A stretch of 64,000 bases of DNA from Maricaulis sp. (GTDB lineage: Bacteria > Pseudomonadota > Alphaproteobacteria > Caulobacterales > Maricaulaceae). Under the pieces are notes generated by a model. It did not search any database, had not been told where the DNA came from, and saw only the letters and a list, made by a program, of their open reading frames with translations. Position numbers and translations under genes: made by a program. Position 1 is the first letter of the stretch. Each line of letters begins with the position of its first letter. Below are positions 45,328-54,708 of the stretch, one piece after another. The DNA lies in the NCBI GenBank assembly GCA_002692855.1, contig NZMJ01000134.1, positions 1 through 64,000 of the forward strand, given 5' to 3'.

Positions 45328-46824
45328 ATGCGCGAGATTCATCACTTCATCGGCGGCAAGAGTGTCACGGGATCCACCGGGCGCTGGGGTGACATCTACA
45401 ACCCCAATACCGGTGAGGTTCAGGCGCGCGTCCAGTTCGCCGACAAGGGCGAAGTCGGCCAGGCCGTTGCCAAGGCCGTGGAAGCCCAGCGCGAATGGGC
45501 CGCGATGAACCCGCAGCGCCGCGCCCGCGTGCTGTTCAAGTTCAAGGAACTGGTCGAGGCGGACATGGATTCGCTGGCCGAGCTTCTGTCGTCGGAGCAT
45601 GGCAAGGTGATCGCCGACTCCAAGGGCGATGTGATCCGCGGCCTGGAAGTGATCGAGTTTGCCTGCGGCGTGCCCCACCTGATGAAGGGCGAATACACCG
45701 AGAGCGCCGGCACCGGCATCGACGTCTATTCGATGCGCCAGCCGCTCGGCGTCGTGGCCGGCATTTCGCCGTTCAACTTCCCGGCCATGATCCCGATGTG
45801 GTTCATGGGCATGTCGATCGCGACCGGCAATGCGCTGGTCCTGAAGCCGTCCGAGAAGGACCCGTCGGTTCCCGTACGCCTCGCCGAATTGTGGGCCGAG
45901 GCAGGACTTCCCGACGGTGTGATGCAGGTCGTTCACGGCGACAAGGAAGCGGTCGACGCGCTTCTCCACCACGACGACATCAAGGCGGTCAGCTTTGTCG
46001 GTTCGTCCGATATTGCCCATTACATCGCGCGCACCTGCACCGAGCAGGGCAAGCGCTTCCAGGCGATGGGCGGGGCCAAGAACCACGGCATCATCATGCC
46101 GGATGCCGACATGGACCAGGTGGTCAAGGACATGGTCGGTGCGGCCTATGGTTCGGCGGGCGAGCGCTGCATGGCGCTGCCGGTCGCGGTGCCGGTCGGC
46201 AAGAAGACGGCGGACGAGTTCGTCGAGCGCATGATGGAAGCGGCCCAGGGTCTGAGCGTCGGCGTGTCGACCGATCCGGACGCGCATTACGGCCCGGTCG
46301 TGTCGAGCGTGCACCGCAAGACGATCGAGAAATACATCCAGATGGGCGTCGACGAGGGCGCGGAACTGAAGCTCGACGGGCGCGGCTTCAAGCTGCAGGG
46401 CCACGAGAACGGCTTTTTCATCGGCCCGACCCTGTTCGACCATGTGAAGCCGGGCATGCAGTCCTACAAGGACGAGATTTTCGGACCGGTCCTCCAGGTG
46501 GTGCGTGCGGACAACCTTGAAGAAGCCGCCGCGCTGCCGAGCAATCACCAGTATGGCAATGGTGTCGCCATCTTCACCCGCAACGGCCTCGCCGCGCGTG
46601 AATTTGCCGCCAAGGTCCAGGTTGGCATGGTCGGCATCAATGTGCCGATCCCGGTGCCGGTGGCGTATCACAGCTTCGGTGGCTGGAAGCGCTCGGCCTT
46701 CACCGACACCAACCAGTACGGCACCGAGGGCATCCGCTTCTTCACCAAGATCAAGACGGTGACCCAGCGCTGGCCGACCGGCGATATCGGCGACCAGGCC
46801 TTCGTCATCCCGACGATGCAGTAA
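45328..46824 (+). CDS. mmsA: CoA-acylating methylmalonate-semialdehyde dehydrogenase
   Basis: 498 residues from ATG 45328 (GGAGAG seven bases before). Matches the MmsA/IolA branch of aldehyde dehydrogenases: FIGGKSVTGSTGRWGDIYNPNTGEVQARV, GEYTESAGTGIDVYSMRQPLGVVAGISPFNFPAMIPMWF, VGSSDIAHYIA and catalytic Cys281 in GSAGERCMALPVAVPVG (typical MmsA context), KRSAFTDTNQYGTEGIRFFTK. Converts methylmalonate semialdehyde to propionyl-CoA in valine and inositol breakdown. The rest of the valine pathway is not adjacent. Confidence 0.93.
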   Translation: MREIHHFIGGKSVTGSTGRWGDIYNPNTGEVQARVQFADKGEVGQAVAKAVEAQREWAAMNPQRRARVLFKFKELVEADMDSLAELLSSEHGKVIADSKGDVIRGLEVIEFACGVPHLMKGEYTESAGTGIDVYSMRQPLGVVAGISPFNFPAMIPMWFMGMSIATGNALVLKPSEKDPSVPVRLAELWAEAGLPDGVMQVVHGDKEAVDALLHHDDIKAVSFVGSSDIAHYIARTCTEQGKRFQAMGGAKNHGIIMPDADMDQVVKDMVGAAYGSAGERCMALPVAVPVGKKTADEFVERMMEAAQGLSVGVSTDPDAHYGPVVSSVHRKTIEKYIQMGVDEGAELKLDGRGFKLQGHENGFFIGPTLFDHVKPGMQSYKDEIFGPVLQVVRADNLEEAAALPSNHQYGNGVAIFTRNGLAAREFAAKVQVGMVGINVPIPVPVAYHSFGGWKRSAFTDTNQYGTEGIRFFTKIKTVTQRWPTGDIGDQAFVIPTMQ

Positions 46825-46825
46825 G

Positions 46826-46926
46826 CAACACTCCCTCTCCCTTCAGGGAGAGGGTTGGGGTGAGGGGGCTTTTGAAGACCCCCTCATCCGGCCTGCGGCC
46901 ACCTTCTTCCTCAAGGGAGAAGGAAG
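46826..46926. repeat. Palindromic repeats after mmsA
   Basis: A CCCTCTCCC-TTCA-GGGAGAGGG hairpin (46831-46852) followed by GGGTGAGGGGG and, at about 46876-46926, a diverged copy of the CCCTCATCCGGCC...AAGGGAGAAGG unit also found on either side of katG. The 153-base gap between mmsA and the alcohol dehydrogenase holds no gene. Confidence 0.75.
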
Positions 46927-46977
46927 TCGCGCCATACCCTCTTTTCCTTTTTCCCCGCGCGCACTAGCGTTCGCGCC

Positions 46978-48117
46978 ATGTCCGCTTTCGAATTCCGCAC
47001 CGTCCCGCACATCGTCTTCGGCAATGGCGCCAGCCGCCAGCTGGCCGAAAAGGCCGCGCCGGTCCTGAAATCCGCGCGCCGGATCTTCGTCGTCACCGAC
47101 ACCGGTGTGCGCGGCGCCGGCCTGATCGACGCGGCGCTGGCCGCGCTCGAATCCGCCGGTTTCACACTGGCCATCTATGACGCGGTCGTCGCCGATCCGC
47201 CCGAGGACGTCGTGCTCGATGCGGCCCGGCGGGCGCGCGAGTTTGGTGCCGAGGCTGTGCTGGGTTTTGGCGGCGGAAGCCCGATGGACACCGCCAAGAT
47301 TGTCGCGCTGCTGGCGGGCGGAGATCAGCCCCTGTCGCAGATGTACGGCGTCGAGCAGGTGCGCGTTACCGGCCTGCCGCTGATCCTGGTGCCGACGACG
47401 GCCGGGACGGGCAGCGAGGTGACGAATGTGGCCGTCATCACCACCGGGGCGACGTCGAAACGCGGCATCGCCGCCGGCCCGCTCTATGCGCAGATGGCGC
47501 TGCTGGACCCGGAATTGACGCGCGGACTGCCGAAGCATGCGACCGCCGCGACCGGCATCGACGCCATGGTTCACGCCATCGAGGCCTATACGAACCGGCG
47601 TTCGAAAAACCCGGTGTCGGACGCGCTGGCGCTCACGGCGCTGAAGCTGTTGCAAGGCGGGATCGAGCGCGCCTGTACTGACGGGAATGACATGGACGCC
47701 CGCGGCGACATGTTGCTGGGCGCGATGCTGGCCGGGCAGGCCTTCTCCAATTCGCCCTGCGCCGGTGTGCACGCCATGGCCTATCCGTTGGGCGGGATTT
47801 TCCACGTGCCGCACGGGCTGTCGAACTCGGTCGTGCTGCCGCCCGTGCTGCGTTTCAACGCGCCGGTCGCCGAAGCGCACTATTCCGAGATTGCCGCCCA
47901 TATCGGCCTCACGGCGTCATCCGCTGCGCTGATCGACGAGATGGAGCGGATTGCCGAGGCGGTCGGGATCGAGCGGCGACTGAGCCAGCTCGGCATCAGC
48001 CATAACGATGTGCCGCGCATGGCCGAAGACGTGGCGGCCAATGACCGCCTGCTGCCGAACAATCCGCGCGAGATGGACTATGACTCCATCGTCGCGATGT
48101 ATGAGGAAATCCTGTGA
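46978..48117 (+). CDS. Iron-containing alcohol dehydrogenase
   Basis: 379 residues. GGGSPMDTAKIVALL (NAD site), LILVPTTAGTGSEVTNVAVITT, ATAATGIDAMVHAIEAYTNRRSKNP and NSPCAGVHAMAYPLGGIFHVPHGLSNSVVLP (metal-ligand His residues) place it in the iron-activated ADH family, class of maleylacetate reductase, lactaldehyde and 1,3-propanediol dehydrogenases. Substrate uncertain. A thioesterase gene is coupled by a GTG start overlapping its stop by four bases. Confidence 0.92.
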   Translation: MSAFEFRTVPHIVFGNGASRQLAEKAAPVLKSARRIFVVTDTGVRGAGLIDAALAALESAGFTLAIYDAVVADPPEDVVLDAARRAREFGAEAVLGFGGGSPMDTAKIVALLAGGDQPLSQMYGVEQVRVTGLPLILVPTTAGTGSEVTNVAVITTGATSKRGIAAGPLYAQMALLDPELTRGLPKHATAATGIDAMVHAIEAYTNRRSKNPVSDALALTALKLLQGGIERACTDGNDMDARGDMLLGAMLAGQAFSNSPCAGVHAMAYPLGGIFHVPHGLSNSVVLPPVLRFNAPVAEAHYSEIAAHIGLTASSAALIDEMERIAEAVGIERRLSQLGISHNDVPRMAEDVAANDRLLPNNPREMDYDSIVAMYEEIL

Positions 48118-48545
48118 AGGGGCCGGAGCGGGGACGCGGCGACTATCGCTGGTGGGACCGGACCGCCACGCGCTGGAACGACAATGACGTCTATGGGCAC
48201 ATGAACAATGTCGTCCATTACGCGCTCTTTGACACGTCCGTGAATCGGTACCTGATCGCCGAGGCCGGGCTAGACATTCACGGCGGCGGGGTGATCGGGC
48301 TCGTCGTTGAGACGGGCTGCCGGTATTTCGCGCCGCTCGCCTATCCCGAGATCGTCGAGGCCGGGGTGCGCGTGGCACGGATCGGCAATTCGTCGGTGAC
48401 CTACGAGATCGGGCTGTTTTCAGAAAATTCTGAAAATGCTGCCGCCGAAGGCCAATTCACCCATGTCTATGTTGACCGCGAGACCCGGCGGCCGGTCAGT
48501 CTGCCGGCGGACATGCGGGCAGGGCTGGAGCGCATTCTGGCCTGA
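48114..48545 (+). CDS. Acyl-CoA thioesterase, hotdog (4HBT) family
   Basis: 143 residues, GTG start overlapping the ADH stop. TRWNDNDVYGHMNNVVHYALFDTSVNRYL is the hotdog active-site motif with Asp and HxNN, as in YbgC and 4-hydroxybenzoyl-CoA thioesterase. A central strand GLVVETGCRYFAPLAYPEIVEAGVRVARIGNSSV completes one hotdog domain. Hydrolyses an acyl-CoA; with the ADH partner the substrate may be an oxidised alcohol's CoA ester, which is a guess. Confidence 0.9.
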   Translation: MKGPERGRGDYRWWDRTATRWNDNDVYGHMNNVVHYALFDTSVNRYLIAEAGLDIHGGGVIGLVVETGCRYFAPLAYPEIVEAGVRVARIGNSSVTYEIGLFSENSENAAAEGQFTHVYVDRETRRPVSLPADMRAGLERILA

Positions 48546-48547
48546 AG

Positions 48548-48652
48548 ACCCCTCACCCTGACCCTCTCCCTGGAGGGAGAGGGAACAGGTTTGGCGTTTT
48601 CTTCCCTCTCCCTTGAGGGAGAGGGTGGCGCGAAGCGCCGGGTGAGGGGGAA
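48548..48652. repeat. Palindromic repeats between thioesterase and zapE operon
   Basis: Two CCCTCTCCCT-GGAGGGAGAGGG type palindromes (about 48563-48583 and 48603-48627) with CCCTCACCC before the first and GGGTGAGGGGG after the second, so the two units form a larger inverted arrangement. Same family as at 24.3, 26.75, 46.8 and 56.5 kb. Confidence 0.75.
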
Positions 48653-48691
48653 TGACTTGTCACCCGCCATCGACGCTGGCATGAGGCTGAC

Positions 48692-48799
48692 ATGCGCGAG
48701 ATTCAACGGCCCGCCTTTTTGATTGCTGCGACGCTCATCGCCTTCGGGCTGACCGGTCTGGCCCTCCTGGTGATCGTGATGCCGGGACTGGGCGGGTGA
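48692..48799 (+). CDS. 35-residue single-helix membrane protein before zapE
   Basis: ATG at 48692, stop TGA at 48797. Translation: a polar start MREIQRPAF, one hydrophobic helix ([21 protein letters not shown]) and PGLGG. Its stop overlaps the GTG start of zapE by four bases (GTGA), the arrangement of a coupled gene. Too short for usual gene finders. A role at the division site is only suggested by position. The alternative reading is chance, since GC-rich sequence often codes for hydrophobic helices. Confidence 0.5.
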   Translation: MREIQRPAFLIAATLIAFGLTGLALLVIVMPGLGG

Positions 48800-49938
48800 C
48801 CACACCCATTGATCGCTGGAAGGCCCGCATCTCGGCGGGCACGCTGGTTGCCGATGCCGGGCAGGAAGAGGCGGCCCGCGCGCTGACCGATCTGCACGTG
48901 CGGCTGAAGGGCTGGCGGTTCGAGGGCGGGTTTTTCCACAAGGCCGAGCCGGCGCCGAAAGGCCTTTATCTGTGGGGCGGAGTCGGCCGCGGCAAGTCGA
49001 TGCTGATGGACCTGTTCTGCGGCGGTGCGCCGGTTGATCCCAAGCGCCGGGTCCACTTTCATGAGTTCATGCAGGACGTTCACACGCGCATTGCCGCCTG
49101 GCGCAAGCTGGATTCAAGTGAGCGGCGCAGTCGGCCCGAGCATGTGCGCGGGGCGGGGGACGATCCGATCCCGCCGGTCGCGAAGGGCATCGCGGACCGG
49201 GCGCGCCTTTTGTGCTTTGACGAATTCCAGGTCACCGACATTGCCGACGCGATGATACTGGGCCGCCTGTTCGAGCAATTGTTCGCTCGCGGCGTGGTGG
49301 TGGTCGCGACGTCCAACCGTGCGCCGCAAGATCTCTACAAGAACGGCCTGAACCGGCAGCTGTTCGAGCCCTTCATTGCCCTCCTGGAAACGCAGCTGGA
49401 TCTGCTGGCCATCGAGGACGGCGTCGATCACAGACTGGAACAGCTGACCGCAGCGCCGGTCTATTATTCGCCGGTCGACGCGGCATCGACCGAAGCGATG
49501 GATGCCGCCTGGGACCGGCTGACATCGGGCGCGGAACCGCAAAGCTGTACGCTAACCGTCCATGGCCGGGCCGTATCGGTGCCGCGCGAAGCGGCTGGCG
49601 TGGCGCGCTTTACCTTTGCCGAGTTGTGCGCGCGTCCGCTGGGTGCGGCGGATTACCTCGCCATCGCGGCGCGCTTTCATGCCGTGTTGCTGGACGGGGT
49701 GCCGCAGCTCAGCCCTGACAAGCGCAACGAGGCGAAGCGTTTCGTCACATTGATCGATGCGCTCTACGAATCGAAGACCAAGCTGGTGATGAGCGCCGAG
49801 GCGGAACCCGACGCGCTTTACCCCGAGGGCGATGGTGCGTTCGAGTTCGAGCGGACCGAATCCCGCCTGATGGAAATGCGGTCGGAGAAATACCTGGCGG
49901 CCGCACACGAAGCGAAACTTGAAGAGGACGATGCGTGA
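48796..49938 (+). CDS. zapE: Cell division ATPase ZapE (AFG1-like)
   Basis: 380 residues, GTG start. Walker A in [35 protein letters not shown], Walker B in [28 protein letters not shown], sensor [25 protein letters not shown], and the SGA and [13 protein letters not shown] segments typical of AFG1/ZapE. In E. coli it acts at the Z-ring late in division and under low oxygen. In alphaproteobacteria it is often near mdh and suc genes; mdh lies about 3.6 kb downstream here. Coupled to the O-methyltransferase gene. Confidence 0.95.
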   Translation: MTTPIDRWKARISAGTLVADAGQEEAARALTDLHVRLKGWRFEGGFFHKAEPAPKGLYLWGGVGRGKSMLMDLFCGGAPVDPKRRVHFHEFMQDVHTRIAAWRKLDSSERRSRPEHVRGAGDDPIPPVAKGIADRARLLCFDEFQVTDIADAMILGRLFEQLFARGVVVVATSNRAPQDLYKNGLNRQLFEPFIALLETQLDLLAIEDGVDHRLEQLTAAPVYYSPVDAASTEAMDAAWDRLTSGAEPQSCTLTVHGRAVSVPREAAGVARFTFAELCARPLGAADYLAIAARFHAVLLDGVPQLSPDKRNEAKRFVTLIDALYESKTKLVMSAEAEPDALYPEGDGAFEFERTESRLMEMRSEKYLAAAHEAKLEEDDA

Positions 49939-50612
49939 TGTCGCGATCCATCGGATTAAATGAAACCCTGACCGAATATGTGCGGGCGATGAATCCGCAG
50001 GAGCATCCGGCTTTGAAGCATTGCCGCGAGGAGACCGCCAAGCGCGAGGATGCGCGCATGCAGGTCAGCCCCGAACAGGGCGCGCTGATGGCCTTCCTGG
50101 CGCGGCTGACCGGGGCGAAAATCGCGCTGGAGGTCGGGGTTTATACGGGTTACTCGGCGCTCGCCGTGGCGATGGCGATGAAGGAACGCCATGGTGAGGA
50201 CGCCCGCCTTTATGCGCTCGACATCAGTCCGGACCTGATCGCGATTGCGGAAGGCTATTGGGCCGAGGGCGATGTCGCCGACGTGATCCAGCCGGTGATC
50301 GGGGATGCGCGCCGGTCCCTGTCCGAACTGGCGTCAGAGGACCTGGCCGAGCAGGTCGATTTCATGTTCGTGGACGCCGACAAGACCGGCTATGGCGACT
50401 ATTACGCCGCCGCGCTGACGCTGCTCAGACCCGGCGGAATCATCCTGTTCGACAATGTCTTGTGGAGCGGTTCGGTTGCTGATCCCGCGAAGACCGACGC
50501 CGACACGGAGGCCCTGCGCGCCCTGGCCAAGCGCGTGCGCGACGATGACCGGGTTGAGCAGGTCTTCACGGCGGTCGGCGACGGCCTTCTGATCGCGATG
50601 AAGAAGCCGTGA
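49938..50612 (+). CDS. SAM-dependent O-methyltransferase (class I, metal-dependent type)
   Basis: 224 residues from ATG 49938 (a GTG one codon earlier overlaps the zapE stop equally well). ALEVGVYTGYSALAVAMAM is motif I, FMFVDADKTGYGDYYAAAL carries the metal/SAM Asp pair of caffeoyl-CoA O-methyltransferase-like enzymes, and RPGGIILFDNVLWSGSVAD is the DN metal motif. Methylates a catechol-type hydroxyl or a ribosomal/tRNA target; the substrate is unknown. The following gene overlaps by four bases. Confidence 0.92.
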   Translation: MSRSIGLNETLTEYVRAMNPQEHPALKHCREETAKREDARMQVSPEQGALMAFLARLTGAKIALEVGVYTGYSALAVAMAMKERHGEDARLYALDISPDLIAIAEGYWAEGDVADVIQPVIGDARRSLSELASEDLAEQVDFMFVDADKTGYGDYYAAALTLLRPGGIILFDNVLWSGSVADPAKTDADTEALRALAKRVRDDDRVEQVFTAVGDGLLIAMKKP

Positions 50613-51073
50613 AATACGTCGTCCTGATTTTCGCGGCAGTGATGTTCACTGTCATCCCCTGGACGGTCGCGTCGGTGTTCTGGGGGATTGGCGATGTGCC
50701 GGCCTCCTCACAGTTCGCGCCGAAGGCCGATGCGGTCGTGGAACGGGTCGAGTTCGAGGCGGCGGGGCGAGGCCGGCAATCGATGCTCGTCTGGCTGACC
50801 CCCGTCGAGGACGAGGCCTTCACGCCCGGTCGCCGCATGATTGCCGGTGACCTGCGCTCGGTGACGGAAGCCGAAGTCGAGACCGTCAGCGCGGCCTATG
50901 CGCCCGGCACGCCTGTGAGGGTTCGGGTCACCGAGGACGCGCTCTATCCGGCCCGGATGGGCTTTTTCGATTACGCGGCCTGGTTCGTCTCGGCCTTTTG
51001 CCTCTTCGTCGGCGCAGCCGGTGTGGCCGGGGTCGTCGTCTCGTTCCAGATGGTGAGGGGCCAGCGGCGGTGA
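50609..51073 (+). CDS. Membrane protein with a DUF3592-like layout
   Basis: 154 residues, GTG start coupled to the methyltransferase. Helix about 5-24, a periplasmic strand-rich domain with ADAVVERVEFEAAGRGRQSMLVWLTPVED, then a second helix at about 115-145. This order (helix, small beta domain, helix) resembles DUF3592 proteins, but the identity is tentative. Function unknown. Confidence 0.65.
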   Translation: MKYVVLIFAAVMFTVIPWTVASVFWGIGDVPASSQFAPKADAVVERVEFEAAGRGRQSMLVWLTPVEDEAFTPGRRMIAGDLRSVTEAEVETVSAAYAPGTPVRVRVTEDALYPARMGFFDYAAWFVSAFCLFVGAAGVAGVVVSFQMVRGQRR

Positions 51074-51074
51074 A

Positions 51075-51131
51075 TGTAACCTTGACGTGACTATTTGTAA
51101 CGCGTATTGAACATGTCACCTCAGCGTTACA
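51075..51131 (+). promoter_or_regulatory. Promoter with three TGTAAC half-sites upstream of the XRE operon
   Basis: TTGACG (51082-51087), 17-base spacer and TATTGA (51105-51110) form a sigma-70-like promoter 33 bases before the first gene. TGTAAC occurs at 51075 and 51096, exactly 21 bases apart (two helical turns), and its complement GTTACA at 51126, the last two as an eight-base inverted repeat TGTAACGC / GCGTTACA. The pattern fits a repressor binding over the promoter; the operon encodes an XRE regulator, so autoregulation is a natural reading. Confidence 0.45.
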
Positions 51132-51142
51132 CGGAGACGATC

Positions 51143-51604
51143 ATGGATGACATCAGCAAGCTGCAGCGCGACCGCAATAGGGTCATCGCGGCCATGGGGA
51201 TCATTTTCCTGGTGTGGCAAGGCGCCAGTCTGGCGCGCGATCTGGTTGCTCTCGTCCATCCCGAAAGTGCCGAGGCGGCCGCCGGTTTCGCCGATCTGGT
51301 CGAAGCAGTCGGCGCGATCAGCTGGGTGTTGGCGACGCTGGCCATGCTTGCGCTCGGACGGCGGGTCCGCCGCGCCGAAGCGCACAATGTGCTGAAGGAC
51401 GAGCTTTTCCAGCACAACCAGTCGCGCGCCTTGAAATTCGGATTCAAGGCCATGGTAGGTTTGCTGGTCCTATTGATGGCCGGTGAGGCGTTTTTCGACC
51501 TCACGGCCGGGATCGCAATCCGGTCGATGATGATCGTCGCGGTCATCGCACCCCTGGGCGCCTTCGTTGTCCTGTCGGGCGGCAGTGACGAGGCCGCCAC
51601 ATGA
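51143..51604 (+). CDS. Multi-helix membrane protein upstream of an XRE regulator
   Basis: 153 residues from ATG 51143. Four predicted helices (about 12-35, 53-73, 96-115, 122-140) with a basic loop GRRVRRAEAH between. It overlaps the XRE regulator gene by four bases. A small four-helix protein next to a YozG-type XRE regulator is the layout of DUF2975-like pairs, though I cannot confirm the family. A membrane sensor or target controlled by the XRE protein is possible. Confidence 0.65.
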   Translation: MDDISKLQRDRNRVIAAMGIIFLVWQGASLARDLVALVHPESAEAAAGFADLVEAVGAISWVLATLAMLALGRRVRRAEAHNVLKDELFQHNQSRALKFGFKAMVGLLVLLMAGEAFFDLTAGIAIRSMMIVAVIAPLGAFVVLSGGSDEAAT

Positions 51605-51822
51605 CGCGCGCCGCGCTGGGAAATCGGCTGAAGGAGTGGCGGGCCAAGGCCGGCCTGACACAGGCGGAACTGGCGGAGCGGACGGGTGTGACCCGCAAGA
51701 CGATCAACACGATCGAGAACCGGGTCTTCATTCCATCCGCCCTGCTTGCATTGCGCATCGCTGCAGCGCTGGATGCCCAGGTGGAAGACGTGTTCTATCT
51801 CGATCCGGAGACGAAGGGATGA
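51601..51822 (+). CDS. XRE-family helix-turn-helix regulator
   Basis: 73 residues. GNRLKEWRAKAGLTQAELAERTGVTRKTINTIENRVFIPSALLALRIAAALDAQVEDVFYLD is one complete HTH_3 domain, helices 2-3 being TQAELAERTGVTRKTINTIE; nothing else is present. Short regulators of the YozG type usually sit beside a membrane protein gene, as here. Coupled to the membrane protein upstream and the TfoX-like protein downstream. Probable DNA target: the TGTAAC sites upstream. Confidence 0.9.
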   Translation: MTRAALGNRLKEWRAKAGLTQAELAERTGVTRKTINTIENRVFIPSALLALRIAAALDAQVEDVFYLDPETKG

Positions 51823-52184
51823 GCCTCAGCCCCGACTACCAGGAATTTCTCGCCGAGCTGTTCGAGCCAATGGGCGGGGTACGGTTCCGCAAGATGTTCG
51901 GCGGGGCGGGCGTGTTTCGCCAGGGGCTGAATTTCGCGGTCGTCGCGGACGACACGCTCTACTTCAAGGCCGATGAGACGACGTTCCGCGATTTCGATGA
52001 CGAAGACTGCGGTCCCTTCGTCTATTCCACCGACCCCTACAAGGCGATGACGGGATACCGGCTGGCACCGGAACGCCTCTATGATGCGCCGGACGATTTC
52101 ACGACATGGGCGCGCAAGGCCTTCGCGGTGGCGATGCGAGCAGACCTGAAGAAACCGCCCGCAAAGCGCAAGTTCACGGGCTAG
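51819..52184 (+). CDS. TfoX/Sxy N-terminal domain protein
   Basis: 121 residues from ATG 51819, coupled by a four-base overlap. LFEPMGGVRFRKMFGGAGVFRQGLNFAVVADDTLYFKADETT is the TfoX N-terminal domain; the C-terminal helical domain found in competence regulator TfoX is absent. Stand-alone N-domain proteins are common in alphaproteobacteria and have no firm role, so competence control should not be assumed. Ends four bases inside the convergent DUF6265 gene. Confidence 0.9.
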   Translation: MSLSPDYQEFLAELFEPMGGVRFRKMFGGAGVFRQGLNFAVVADDTLYFKADETTFRDFDDEDCGPFVYSTDPYKAMTGYRLAPERLYDAPDDFTTWARKAFAVAMRADLKKPPAKRKFTG

Positions 52185-52624
52185 TCCGTCACAAGCGTCC
52201 AGACGAAGCTGAAGGATTGCTCGCCGGTCATGTCGGAGATGGTGGCGGTCAGCGTCTCGTCCTCGCGCGCATAGCGGATGCGCTGAGGGAAGTCGTGCCC
52301 GGCATTCTCGAACACGACATGGCTTTCGCCGGTTTCGACAAGGCGGAAACAGGTCGCTTCGCCGCCATTGGGCTGGGCACAATACTCTCCTTCCCCGTCC
52401 TCATTCCAGGCGATGCGCATGTATTCGAAGGCCCGTGCTTCGCCGTCGACCAGTGTCCGGTTGACGCCAAGGAAGAGGTGACCTGTGCCATCGGTCCAGA
52501 TCTCCTCTGTGACCTGGCGGCCGGGTTCGGATCGCCAGTGGCCGGTGATGAAATCGAGATCGCCGGCGAAAGCCGGGGCGGTCAGGTACGCAGACAGGGC
52601 GAGGACGGATGAGATCAGGCGCAT
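52181..52624 (-). CDS. Secreted DUF6265-like protein
   Basis: 147 residues with signal peptide MRLISSVLALSAYLTAPAFAGD. The mature protein starts LDFITGHWRSEPGRQVTEEIWTDG, then HLFLGVNRTLVDGEARAFEYMRIAWNEDGEGEYCAQP and VFENAGHDFPQRIRYARE, which are the DUF6265 pattern (a small lipocalin-like barrel, typical 'GHW' start). Periplasmic or exported; function unknown. One disulfide is possible (CAQP, TCF). Divergent from the AraC gene. Confidence 0.78.
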   Translation of the reverse strand: MRLISSVLALSAYLTAPAFAGDLDFITGHWRSEPGRQVTEEIWTDGTGHLFLGVNRTLVDGEARAFEYMRIAWNEDGEGEYCAQPNGGEATCFRLVETGESHVVFENAGHDFPQRIRYAREDETLTATISDMTGEQSFSFVWTLVTD

Positions 52625-52699
52625 GGAAAGCTCCGTTCGAGTTGTGCGCGCAGGCTAGACCGGCAATCCTGACGCCGTCTTGAACAATCCGGACAGGTG

Positions 52700-53461
52700 A
52701 TGAGCGAACCGCACCATGAATTCCGACCCGCGACCGGGCCGCTTTCGGAGCTGGCCGAGGGGGTCTGGCACTTGCGTTCCAGCGCGCGCGGGTCGCAGAC
52801 GATCGCGCCGGACGGGCGCTGCGAGATCATCCTTCATCGCGCCGCGCCGCCAATCGAGCATCGGGCGGATGGATCCTCCACGCGCCAACCGGCTGCCTTC
52901 CTTTACGGGCCGCTGACCCGCGTGCTGACGATCGAGCAGGACGCAGACATGGACGTGCTCGCCATCCGGCTGCATCCTTGGGCGGTGGGAGCCTTCACCG
53001 AAAAGCCTGCGGACTGGCGCGACCGGCTGGTGGCGTTGCCGGAAACCGGTGTGAGCCTGACCCCCGGCACGCTGGCGGAATTTGCAAGCCAGGCCGAATC
53101 CGCGCTGGCCCGTTTCATCCCGCCAGCGCCTGCTGGCACCGTGCAGGCCGCCATTGCAGGGATGGAAGCTGGCGCGCTGTCCACGCTGGAGTCCTTGGCG
53201 GATGCCGCCCGACTGACAATCCGTACGCTCGACCGGCGTTTCGAGCGGACAACGGGCCTGACCGCCGCGCTCTATCTGCGGCTCGTCCGCTTCCACCGTG
53301 CGCGCAATGCGATCAAGGCTGGCGCGGAGCGTCTGAGCGATGTGGCGGCCGAGGCGGGCTATGCCGACCAGGCACACATGACGCGGGATTTCAGGCGATT
53401 TGCCGGGGAAACGCCGAAACTGGTTCGCCGTCCCGCAGCCTTCGATCCGCTCTATCGCTAG
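52700..53461 (+). CDS. AraC-family transcriptional regulator with DUF6597 domain
   Basis: 253 residues from ATG 52700 (a GTG one codon upstream is possible). N-terminal sensor domain with PLSELAEGVWHLRSS and IAPDGRCEIILHRAAP, the DUF6597 start. C-terminal AraC domain from about 165: LADAARLTIRTLDRRFERTTGLTAALYLRLVRFHRARNAI and LSDVAAEAGYADQAHMTRDFRRFAGETPKL, both HTH motifs intact. Divergent from the DUF6265 gene across 75 bases, a likely target of its control. Confidence 0.9.
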   Translation: MSEPHHEFRPATGPLSELAEGVWHLRSSARGSQTIAPDGRCEIILHRAAPPIEHRADGSSTRQPAAFLYGPLTRVLTIEQDADMDVLAIRLHPWAVGAFTEKPADWRDRLVALPETGVSLTPGTLAEFASQAESALARFIPPAPAGTVQAAIAGMEAGALSTLESLADAARLTIRTLDRRFERTTGLTAALYLRLVRFHRARNAIKAGAERLSDVAAEAGYADQAHMTRDFRRFAGETPKLVRRPAAFDPLYR

Positions 53462-54502
<1,041 letters not shown>

Positions 54503-54568
54503 TTAATTCGCCGTAAGGTGAACCGGGCGTCATATTTGCGTCACGGCTCGCCCGTAAACGGCGCGCAG

Positions 54569-54631
54569 ACGGATTTCCGTCTCACTAATCCGAGAACTGG
54601 CCGCATCCTTCAAGAGGGTGCGGCCATTTTC
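54569..54631 (+). terminator. mdh downstream terminator, with a preceding hairpin
   Basis: Hairpin TGGCCGCATCC / GGGTGCGGCCA (54598-54626, one G-T pair, loop TTCAAGA) followed by TTTTCG. Just upstream, AGACGGATTTCCGTCT (54568-54583) forms a smaller hairpin. Together they make the last 65 bases of the 206-base gap before the thioredoxin-like gene. No gene is seen there; a small RNA ending at this terminator is possible. Confidence 0.7.
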
Positions 54632-54708
54632 GTTCCGGTTACCCCAAGGCTGTGGACATTATCGGCTTTCGCCCGATATCACCCTGAAGTCCTGATGGGG
54701 GGAGAACG

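Noticed and set aside
44899..46671. Long minus-strand open frame of about 590 codons over mmsA and the lipoprotein gene
   Set aside because: It runs antisense to mmsA with its conserved ALDH motifs; the predicted protein is His/Arg/Asp rich with no recognised domain, typical of a GC-rich shadow frame.
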